Shown here: one piece after another, positions 5,549 to 10,987 of the stretch
How positions within the stretch are numbered: the stretch's first letter is position 1
How the letters are laid out: each line of letters starts with the position of its first letter
Origin: an uncultured Burkholderiaceae bacterium
GTDB taxonomy: Bacteria > Pseudomonadota > Gammaproteobacteria > Burkholderiales > Burkholderiaceae_F
DNA: 10,987 nt
Reading direction: 5' to 3'
NCBI GenBank assembly: GCA_937936215.1
Contig: CALGWX010000314.1
Location: forward strand, 1-10,987
Notes under the pieces: model-generated
Told to the model about the DNA's origin: nothing
What the model saw: the letters and a program-made list of their open reading frames with translations, nothing else
Database searches by the model: none
Position numbers and translations under genes: made by a program

Positions 5549-6757
5549 TCAATCCCGATCGCGGTGCCGGGCCAGGAAGAGGGTTTGCAAGTCACTGAGA
5601 AAGCGCCGCCCCAAGGCCGTGGGGACGATCCGGTCGAGGTCCACGGCCAGGAGGCCGCGCGACTCCGCCTGCGCCAGCGTCGACTCGATCGCCGACAGCG
5701 GCAAGCCCGTGCGCTCGGCAAACAGCCGCCGCGGGAAGCCCGCCGTCAGCCGCAGGGCATTGAGCATGAATTCGAACGGCAGGTCCTCGCGCGCGACCTC
5801 GCCCGATTCGGCGAGCGCGCGCCCCCGCAGCGCCCCATCGATGTAGCTGTCCGGTTGCCGCAGCCGCGCCTGGCGGAGGATTCGGCCCGGGAAGGAGATC
5901 TTGCTGTGCGCGCCGGCGCCAATGCCGAGGTAGTCGCCAAACAGCCAGTAATTGAGGTTGTGCCGGCACGAGTGGCCGGGCTGGGCGTAGGCCGAGACTT
6001 CATAGTGATCGAACCCGGCCGCGCCCATGCGGGCCTCGAGCCACTCGTGCATCGCTGCCGCCGTGTCTTCGTCGGGCAACGACGGCGGATACTTGGCGAA
6101 GACCGTGTTCGGTTCGATCGTCAACTGGTACAGCGACAGGTGCGGCGGCGCGAAAGCAAGCGCCATCTCGACATCGTTCTGCATCGCCTGCAGGGTCTGC
6201 CCCGGCAGCGCGTACATCAGGTCCAGATTGAAGTTGTCGAAGTCGCGGCGCACCGCTTCGACAGCCCGCAGCGCCTGCTCGCGGTCGTGCACCCGCCCCA
6301 GGTGCCGCAACGCCTCATCGCTGAACGATTGCACGCCGAGCGACAGCCGGTTCACGCCGGCGGCGCGAAAGGCCGAGAACCTGGCCGCCTCGAAGGTCCC
6401 GGGGTTCGCCTCCAGCGTGATCTCGCAGTCGGCCTGTAGCGGCAGCCGCGCCCGCAGGTCCGACAGCAGGCGCTCCAGCCCCTGCGGTGAGATCAGGCTT
6501 GGCGTGCCGCCGCCGATGAAGACGCTAATGACGCTCCGGCCCCAGATCAGGGGCAAGGCCGCATCGAGATCGGCGCGCAGCGCGTCGAGATAGCGCTGCT
6601 CGGGGATCGCCGCGGGACCGCCCAGCGCCTCGTGCGAGTTGAAGTCGCAGTACGGGCACTTGCGGACGCACCACGGGAAGTGCACATACAGCGCCAGCGG
6701 CGGCAGCTGCGGCAGCCGCAGCGTGCCGGCCCGCAGCAGCTGCGCGAGGTCGGGCAT
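5549..6757 (-). CDS. hemW: HemW, radical SAM family haem chaperone
   Basis: From the ATG at 6757 the product is 402 residues, a usual HemW length. The radical SAM CxxxCxxC motif is CVRKCPYC (C30, C34, C37), followed by the GGGTP motif (82-86) and radical SAM barrel segments such as NLDLMYALPGQT (177-188). The haem-binding HNxxYW motif is present as HNLNYW (266-271), separating HemW from true coproporphyrinogen dehydrogenase HemN. The C-terminal HemN-type domain covers about 310-395. HemW delivers haem to haem-requiring membrane proteins. The start is uncertain: a GTG at 6787 overlaps the rdgB stop as GTGA and would add ten residues. The gene ends the kinase-to-hemW operon, about 260 bp before glnA. 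Confidence 0.94.
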   Translation of the reverse strand: MPDLAQLLRAGTLRLPQLPPLALYVHFPWCVRKCPYCDFNSHEALGGPAAIPEQRYLDALRADLDAALPLIWGRSVISVFIGGGTPSLISPQGLERLLSDLRARLPLQADCEITLEANPGTFEAARFSAFRAAGVNRLSLGVQSFSDEALRHLGRVHDREQALRAVEAVRRDFDNFNLDLMYALPGQTLQAMQNDVEMALAFAPPHLSLYQLTIEPNTVFAKYPPSLPDEDTAAAMHEWLEARMGAAGFDHYEVSAYAQPGHSCRHNLNYWLFGDYLGIGAGAHSKISFPGRILRQARLRQPDSYIDGALRGRALAESGEVAREDLPFEFMLNALRLTAGFPRRLFAERTGLPLSAIESTLAQAESRGLLAVDLDRIVPTALGRRFLSDLQTLFLARHRDRD

Positions 6758-6783
6758 CGCCGGCCTGGCCGCGCGCACCTCGA

Positions 6784-7383
6784 TCACCGCCAGCCCCAGT
6801 CGGCCGCCAGCCGCTGTGCCAGGTCCCGCATGGCCAGGCCGCGGTGGCTGATGCGGTTCTTCACCTCCGGAGCCAGTTCGGCCGCCGTGCATCCCTGCTC
6901 CGGCAGGAAGAAGTGCGGGTCGTAACCGAAACCGTGCGCGCCGCGCGGCACGTCGATCACCTCGCCCGACCAACGCGCGTCGGCGATCAGCGGCTCTGGG
7001 TCGTCGGCGGCCCGGACCGCGACCAGCACGCAGGTGTAATGAGCGCGACGGTCGGCCACGCCGGCCAGGGCCGCCACCAGGGCCGCATTGTTGTCGCGGT
7101 CGCTGGCCCCCTCGCCCGCGAAGCGCGCCGAGCGCACTCCCGGCGCGCCGCGCAACGCCACGCAGCAAAGGCCGGAGTCATCGGCCAGCGCCGGCCGGCC
7201 CGTTCCCGCGGCGGCCTGCCGCGCCTTGGCGAGTGCGTTCTCGACGAAAGTCGGGTGCGGCTCCTCGGCCGGCACCACGCCGAGCTGTCGCTGCGGCACC
7301 AACGCGACGCCGATTGGGGCCAGCAGCGCGGCAAACTCGCGCAGCTTGCCGAGGTTGTCGGAGGCGAGAACGAGCCGGCGCAC
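6784..7383 (-). CDS. rdgB: RdgB, ITP/XTP/dITP pyrophosphatase (Ham1 family)
   Basis: The enzyme hydrolyses non-canonical purine triphosphates (ITP, dITP, XTP) to monophosphates and keeps deaminated purines out of nucleic acids. Starting at GTG 7383 (VRRLVLASDN) it has 199 residues, as expected. Motifs are the N-terminal LASDNLGKLREF (6-17), TFVENALAKA (45-54), the catalytic ALADDSGL (65-72, D69), SARFAG (85-90), FGYDP (152-156) and KNRISHRG (175-182). A longer frame reaches ATG 7476, but its extra 31 residues (Gly/Arg/Ala-rich) do not resemble the family. No clear Shine-Dalgarno precedes the GTG, so the start is less certain than the identity. The stop codon overlaps a possible GTG start of hemW. 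Confidence 0.93.
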   Translation of the reverse strand: MRRLVLASDNLGKLREFAALLAPIGVALVPQRQLGVVPAEEPHPTFVENALAKARQAAAGTGRPALADDSGLCCVALRGAPGVRSARFAGEGASDRDNNAALVAALAGVADRRAHYTCVLVAVRAADDPEPLIADARWSGEVIDVPRGAHGFGYDPHFFLPEQGCTAAELAPEVKNRISHRGLAMRDLAQRLAADWGWR

Positions 7384-7510
7384 CGCGCTAGATGCCGGCA
7401 GCGCCGGTACGGCGCGCCTCGCTGCCGCGCCCGTGCCGGCCACCGAGCGGCGGCCCACCCGCCTGCCGCCTGCCACTGCCCCTTGCCGCGTGCGAGCGTA
7501 AGGTCACGGC
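7384..7510. other. Spacer between rph and rdgB
   Basis: This 127-bp gap is G-rich on the minus strand with several GGCAG/GGCGG repeats (about 7445-7490). An in-frame ATG at 7476 would extend RdgB into it, but the added sequence looks non-coding. I see no hairpin with a T-tract and no promoter. Confidence 0.4.
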
Positions 7511-8239
7511 TCAATCCGGGCCGAGGGCGGCGCGCTGCCGCTCGATGAGTCCGGCGATGGCCGCCCGCGCGGCCGCGAGCATCGCGTCGAGGTCCGCCTG
7601 CGAGAAGGTCATGCCCTCGGCGGTGCCCTGGACCTCGACGAAGCCACCGGCGCCGGTCATCACGACGTTCATGTCGGTGTCGCAGGTCGAATCCTCGGCG
7701 TAGTCGAGGTCGACCAGCACCTGGCCGCGATGCATGCCGACCGAAACGGCGGCGACGAAGTCCCGCACCGGCAGCCCCTCGACGAGGCCCCGTTCGCGCA
7801 GCCAACGCAGGGCGTCGTACGTGGCGACGAAGGCGCCGGTGATCGCCGCCGTCCGCGTGCCGCCGTCCGCCTGCAAGACATCGCAGTCGATCTGCAGTGT
7901 CCGTTCGCCAAGCCGCGGCAGGTCGACCACCGCACGCAGGCTGCGGCCGATCAGCCTCTGGATCTCCAGCGTGCGCCCCCCCTGCCGGCCGCGGGTCGCC
8001 TCGCGCTCGGTGCGGGTGGCGGTGGCCCGGGGCAGCATGCCGTATTCCGCCGTCAGCCAGCCCTGGCCTTTGCCCTTGAGGAAGGGCGGCACGCGCTCGT
8101 CGACCGAGGCCGTGCACAGCACCCGCGTGTCGCCGAACTCGATCAACGCCGAGCCCTCCGCGTGACGGGCGTAACCGCGCTCGATGCGCACCGGCCGCAG
8201 CTCGCCCGCCGCCCGGCCAAAGGACCGCGTCCCGCTCAC
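7511..8239 (-). CDS. rph: Ribonuclease PH
   Basis: RNase PH is a phosphorolytic 3'-5' exoribonuclease that trims tRNA and other RNA 3' ends, acting as a hexamer. From GTG 8239 (VSGTRSFGRAAGELRPV) the product has 242 residues, close to the typical 238. Visible family motifs are HAEGSALIEFGDTRVLCTAS (26-45), GWLTAEYGMLPRAT (60-73), GGRTLEIQRLIGRSLR (87-102), the phosphate-binding GGTRTAAITGA (126-136) and the catalytic-site DLDYAEDSTCDTDMN (177-191). The GTG overlaps the phosphatase stop as GTGA (8236-8239), which suggests translational coupling; AGGG lies just upstream. The open frame continues upstream to 8605, but that part is antisense-frame sequence over the phosphatase gene. Confidence 0.96.
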   Translation of the reverse strand: MSGTRSFGRAAGELRPVRIERGYARHAEGSALIEFGDTRVLCTASVDERVPPFLKGKGQGWLTAEYGMLPRATATRTEREATRGRQGGRTLEIQRLIGRSLRAVVDLPRLGERTLQIDCDVLQADGGTRTAAITGAFVATYDALRWLRERGLVEGLPVRDFVAAVSVGMHRGQVLVDLDYAEDSTCDTDMNVVMTGAGGFVEVQGTAEGMTFSQADLDAMLAAARAAIAGLIERQRAALGPD

Positions 8240-9177
8240 TTGCCCTGCAGCAGCTTGCTCGAACGCTGGATCGCCCGCTGGATCTCGGCGATCGCATCCT
8301 CGATCTGCGACTCGGTCAGCGCCTCGTCGGCGGGCAACTCCCCGGGTTGCGGCATCTGCACCGTCGAGGTCACCGAGCCCTCGGGGATGACCAGCGTCGA
8401 CACCGGCGACTCGCCGGGCGGCACCATGTCGATCGACTCGCCGCCGGCCCAACCCATGGCAATTGCGGTGCAGTTGTCGGGGTCCAGCCCGGTTTCGGCC
8501 ATCGCCTTGTCCATCAGCGCCGGCACCGCCCGCATCACCGTGGCGCGGCGGAAGGCTTCGACGATGTCGGCATCGGTCAGGCCGCTCCAAAGGCCGTCGG
8601 TGCACAGCAGCAGCGTGTCGCCCGGATGCAGCGCCACCTTGGCCGACACCTCGACCTTCGGCGCCACGAAGGCGCCGATGCAGTTGAAGATCCGGTTGCG
8701 TTCCGGGTGGTCGTTGGCGTGATGCGGCGGGATCTCGCCCGCATCGATCAGCTGCTGCACCCGCGAGTGGTCGGCGGTGCGGTGGACGATCGCACCGCCG
8801 CGCAGCAGGTACAGCCGCGAGTCGCCGACGTGGGCCCAGGTGGCGATGCCGTCCTGCACCACGCAGGCGACGAGGGTGGTGCGCGGCGCCTCCGGCAGCC
8901 GGTTCTCGGCACGATAGCGGTGCAGGTCGCGGTGCGCGGCCTGGATCGACCGCTCGAAGAACGCCGCCGGGTCGGCCAGCACCGGCCTGGCGTCGCGCTG
9001 GTAAATCGCCGCCATCTTCTGCAGCGTCAGCTCGGCCGCCACTTCGCCACGGGCGTGACCGCCCATGCCGTCGGCCACCATCAGCAGCAGCGACCGGCGC
9101 GTGTACAGGTACCCCATGCGGTCCTGGTTGACGAGCCGGCCGCCCTTCCTGCTTTCCTGGTAAACGGAAAAGCGCAT
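8236..9177 (-). CDS. PP2C-family Ser/Thr protein phosphatase
   Basis: The 313-residue protein has a PP2C/PPM domain at about 1-243. Metal-binding and core motifs are seen in order: RLVNQDR (14-20, D19), VADGMGGHARGE (34-45, D36), TTLVACVV (100-107), HVGDSRLYLLR (116-126), DHS (136-138), LCTDGLW (191-197, D194) and DNCTAI (234-239). It should remove phosphate from Ser/Thr of target proteins using two Mn/Mg ions, in the cytoplasm; no membrane segment is seen. After the domain a tail of about 70 residues is first Pro/Gly/Ser/Thr-rich, then helical and charged (287-311). The start ATG 9177 has GGAG five bases upstream. It follows the kinase gene after 57 bp, so the likely role is to reverse that kinase's phosphorylation; the shared substrate is unknown. 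Confidence 0.93.
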   Translation of the reverse strand: MRFSVYQESRKGGRLVNQDRMGYLYTRRSLLLMVADGMGGHARGEVAAELTLQKMAAIYQRDARPVLADPAAFFERSIQAAHRDLHRYRAENRLPEAPRTTLVACVVQDGIATWAHVGDSRLYLLRGGAIVHRTADHSRVQQLIDAGEIPPHHANDHPERNRIFNCIGAFVAPKVEVSAKVALHPGDTLLLCTDGLWSGLTDADIVEAFRRATVMRAVPALMDKAMAETGLDPDNCTAIAMGWAGGESIDMVPPGESPVSTLVIPEGSVTSTVQMPQPGELPADEALTESQIEDAIAEIQRAIQRSSKLLQGK

Positions 9178-9204
9178 CGATGCTCCGACCGGCCTGGCGC
9201 GTCG

Positions 9205-9225
9205 GCGCGGCGGCTGCCGCCGCGC
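9205..9225 (-). repeat. 9-bp stem-loop between kinase and phosphatase genes
   Basis: GCGCGGCGG (9205-9213), CTG, CCGCCGCGC (9217-9225) is a perfect inverted repeat filling much of the 57-bp kinase-phosphatase gap. It sits 9 bases after the kinase stop. No U-tract follows. It could cut read-through from kinase to phosphatase or tune mRNA stability; this is not shown. Confidence 0.5.
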
Positions 9226-9234
9226 AGCACGGCG

Positions 9235-10230
9235 CTAGAACCAGGTGATGTTGTGATCCTTCATGAAGCGCGAGACGCGGCTGTGCAGCTGCCGCACCTG
9301 CGCCCCGGTGCGCTCGAGCAGCGAAAACTCCGGTTCCTCCGGAACGTTGTTCAGCAGCTCTTTTTGCACCGCGTAGACCGTCTGCGGCCGCTCCAGCGAG
9401 TTCAGCCGCAGGCAGCGGTCGACCATGGCAATCAGCTCCGCCGAATACAGGCCACGGAAGGCGCGCAGCGCCGCCGGCATCTTGTCATCTTTCAGCCGCT
9501 GGTCCGACTCCTGCGGCGGCATCCCCGCCATGCAGGCGTAGATGCAGGCGCCCACGCTGTAGACATCGGTCCACGGCCCGAGCTCCGCGTCGCGCTTGTA
9601 CAGCTCCGGCGGCGCGAAGCCGGGCGTGTACATCGGGTAGGTCTTGCTGATGTCACGCTGCAGCGTCTGCCGGGCGGCACCGAAGTCGAGCAGGATCGGC
9701 GTGCCGTCCATGCGCAGGTAGATGTTGGCCGGCTTGACGTCGAGGTGCAGCAGGCGGTTCGAGTGCACCTCACGCAGCCCGTTCATCACCTGCGTGAAGA
9801 CGCGGCGGATGAAGCGCTCGGTGAGCACGTCCCGGCGGTCCTTGCTGCGGTTGCGGACGATGTGCTCCTGCAGCGAGCGCCCGGACTCATAGTGCATCAC
9901 CATGTACACCGTGTCGTTGGCGCGGAAAAAATTGAGAACGCGCACGATGTTGGGGTGATAGATCGAGGCGAGCGCGCGGCCCTCCTCGAAGAAGCACTTC
10001 AGCCCGATGCGGTAGGTGTTCAGGTGCTCCGGCGCGATGACCGGGGTCAGCTCGCCGCCCTTGCGCGAGGCCAGCGCGGCCGGCATGTACTCCTTGATGG
10101 CGACCGACTCGCCACGCTCGTCGGTGGCGAGATAGACGATCGAAAAGCCGCCGCTGGATATCTTCTTTACAATGCGATATCCGCCGACTTCGAAGCCTTC
10201 GGGCAAAGCTGCGTTGGTCTGCGCCGCCAT
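9235..10230 (-). CDS. Soluble Hanks-type Ser/Thr protein kinase
   Basis: The 331-residue product has a eukaryote-like kinase domain at about 18-295. Seen are a glycine-loop ISSGGFSIVYLA (24-35), lysine AIKEY (K46), the alpha-C acidic patch EEGRA (82-86), catalytic loop HLDVKPANI (162-170; D164, K166, N169), DFGAA (182-186), an APE-like FAPPEL (205-210) and DVYSVG (222-227). The HRD arginine is replaced by Leu, so it is of the non-RD type, and the first glycine of the P-loop is Ser. There is no transmembrane helix or PASTA domain; the C-terminal 35 residues are polar, ending NITWF. The ATG at 10230 lacks a Shine-Dalgarno. It heads the minus-strand operon with its PP2C partner. Substrates are not deducible from the sequence. 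Confidence 0.93.
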   Translation of the reverse strand: MAAQTNAALPEGFEVGGYRIVKKISSGGFSIVYLATDERGESVAIKEYMPAALASRKGGELTPVIAPEHLNTYRIGLKCFFEEGRALASIYHPNIVRVLNFFRANDTVYMVMHYESGRSLQEHIVRNRSKDRRDVLTERFIRRVFTQVMNGLREVHSNRLLHLDVKPANIYLRMDGTPILLDFGAARQTLQRDISKTYPMYTPGFAPPELYKRDAELGPWTDVYSVGACIYACMAGMPPQESDQRLKDDKMPAALRAFRGLYSAELIAMVDRCLRLNSLERPQTVYAVQKELLNNVPEEPEFSLLERTGAQVRQLHSRVSRFMKDHNITWF

Positions 10231-10248
10231 GGAACGAGGGGTTGTGCC

Positions 10249-10266
10249 GCGACCGCCGTGGGTCGC
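10249..10266 (-). promoter_or_regulatory. Inverted repeat in the kinase leader
   Basis: GCGACC (10249-10254) and GGTCGC (10261-10266) form a 6-bp stem with a 6-nt loop. The same left arm, as CGCGACCG (10248-10255), also has an 8-bp perfect partner, CGGTCGCG, at 10293-10300, so two foldings or an operator spanning the candidate -10 are possible. Confidence 0.3.
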
Positions 10267-10281
10267 TACGGAGTCTGAAGG

Positions 10282-10287
10282 ATTCTA
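10282..10287 (-). promoter_or_regulatory. Candidate -10 element for the kinase operon
   Basis: TAGAAT on the minus strand, 5 of 6 with TATAAT, in the divergent kinase-yicC gap and about 52 bp before the kinase ATG. No good -35 hexamer is found at 16-18 bp, so this is only a suggestion. For yicC I see no convincing promoter; TGTAAA just before its ATG is too close to be used. Confidence 0.3.
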
Positions 10288-10352
10288 GCCAACGGTCGCG
10301 GGCGTGCGTGATCGCGGCGCTCATCTGAACGTACGACTCCGGCCGACTGTAA

Positions 10353-10987
10353 ATGCCCGCTCCCGTCAGCATGACCGGCTATGGCGGCGCCTTGTTCGCC
10401 ACCCCCCTCGGACAGGCGTCGCTCGAGATCCGGACCGTCAATTCCCGCTTCCTCGATCTGTCGCTGAAGATCGGCGACGAAATGCGCGCCTTCGAGCCGC
10501 TGATCCGCGAACGGATCGGCACCCGGGTGGCGCGCGGCAAGGTCGATTGCCGCCTCGGCGTGCAGCGCGATGCCGCCGTCGAGGCGACGCAACTGGACCC
10601 GGCCGCGCTCGCAACCCTGAAAGCGTTATCCGATCGGGTCCGCCAGGCGCTGCCTGAGGCCACGCCGATGACCGTGGCCGAGGCCCTCGCGTGGCCGGGA
10701 GTGCTGCGGTCGCCGTCGCTGGACGCCGACGCGCTGCGCACGGCGGTGCTGGCGGCCCTGGACGAAGCGCTCGACCGCCTGCAGGAAAGCCGCGCCCGCG
10801 AGGGCGCGGCGATCGCCGCGGCGCTGGGCTGCCGCTGCGACGCGATCGACGCGATCGTCGCACGGCTGCGCGATCGCCTGCCTGAGATGCGGGCGGCGCT
10901 GGAGCGCAAGCTGACGGAGCGGCTCAACCAGGCGCTGGCGGCGCCGTTGGCCGCGGCGGCGGCGCTGTCGCGCGAGGAAGTCGCCGA
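10353..10987 (+). CDS. yicC: YicC/YloC-family endoribonuclease, C-terminus beyond window
   Basis: The frame is open from the ATG at 10353 to the right edge (211 codons of an expected 290 or so). The N-terminus MPAPVSMTGYGGA, then IRTVNSRFLDLSLKI (27-41) and the FEPLIRERIGTRVARGKVDCRL stretch (48-69), are typical of the YicC N-terminal domain. Around 145-195 the sequence is helical and charged (ESRAREGAAIAAAL, LRDRLPEMR). E. coli YicC and B. subtilis YloC are linked to RNA turnover, and the family is now called an endoribonuclease. A second in-frame ATG at 10371 (MTGYGG) is an alternative start; neither has a clear Shine-Dalgarno. It is the only plus-strand gene in the window, divergent from the kinase across 122 bp. 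In many proteobacteria gmk follows it, but that would be outside the window. Confidence 0.93.
   Translation, partial: MPAPVSMTGYGGALFATPLGQASLEIRTVNSRFLDLSLKIGDEMRAFEPLIRERIGTRVARGKVDCRLGVQRDAAVEATQLDPAALATLKALSDRVRQALPEATPMTVAEALAWPGVLRSPSLDADALRTAVLAALDEALDRLQESRAREGAAIAAALGCRCDAIDAIVARLRDRLPEMRAALERKLTERLNQALAAPLAAAAALSREEVA

Noticed and set aside
6758..7168. N-terminal extension of the hemW frame
   Set aside because: It lies antisense-like over rdgB and does not resemble HemW; HemW sequence begins near MPDLAQLL.
6987..8297. Minus-strand open frame (436 codons) over rph and rdgB
   Set aside because: Out of frame with both enzymes; the Arg/Ala/Gly-rich product is a frame shadow.
8240..8605. 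N-terminal extension of the rph frame
   Set aside because: It overlaps the phosphatase coding region in another frame and is unlike RNase PH, which starts near the GTG at 8239.
8347..10278. Plus-strand open frame (643 codons) opposite the phosphatase and kinase
   Set aside because: Covers two well-supported minus-strand genes and their gap, with no recognisable domain.
10379..10927. Minus-strand open frames opposite yicC
   Set aside because: The plus frame matches YicC clearly; the minus products are Arg/Ser-rich shadows.
1..10987. CRISPR arrays, insertion sequences, tRNA/rRNA genes, riboswitches
   Set aside because: Looked for spaced direct repeats, transposase motifs, terminal inverted repeats and cloverleaf signatures; none seen.

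Overview
The window is high-G+C bacterial chromosome, densely packed and almost entirely read from the minus strand. Gene content and order point to a betaproteobacterium, most likely Burkholderiales. The strongest clues are the order glnA, a DUF4124-like coiled-coil protein, ntrB, ntrC, and a Ser/Thr kinase and PP2C phosphatase upstream of rph, rdgB and hemW, divergent from yicC. This placement comes from remembered synteny, not from a search. I see no mobile element, CRISPR array, tRNA or rRNA, and all complete genes look intact.

Layout, left to right. 1-233 (minus): N-terminus of an unrecognised single-pass membrane protein cut by the window edge. 234-489: intergenic, with a small hairpin. 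490-1935 (minus): ntrC. 1932-3026 (minus): ntrB, overlapping ntrC by ATGA. 3190-3717 (minus): exported DUF4124-like coiled-coil protein. 3718-3876: intergenic, with a strong 13-bp G+C hairpin behind glnA. 3877-5289 (minus): glnA. 5290-5548: glnA control region with a sigma-54 promoter, an NtrC-type dyad, a second dyad and a structured leader. 5549-6757 (minus): hemW. 6784-7383 (minus): rdgB. 7511-8239 (minus): rph. 8236-9177 (minus): PP2C phosphatase. 9235-10230 (minus): Ser/Thr protein kinase. 10231-10352: divergent promoter region. 10353 to the end (plus): yicC, cut by the window edge.

How it fits together. The left half is a nitrogen-control locus. NtrB (PAS plus histidine kinase) phosphorylates NtrC, which activates sigma-54 RNA polymerase. 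The glnA upstream region carries a GG-N10-GC promoter and a GCAC-N7-GTGC dyad, which matches that control and closes the loop inside one locus. The right half looks like one minus-strand operon: kinase, phosphatase, RNase PH, ITP/XTP pyrophosphatase and the haem chaperone HemW. The phosphatase and rph overlap by GTGA, and rdgB and hemW may do the same. A second RNase-family gene, yicC, is divergent from it.

Nothing here is clearly a new system. The items most worth following are the kinase-phosphatase pair tied to RNA and nucleotide housekeeping genes, and the dense array of GTGCA/TGCAC elements upstream of glnA.
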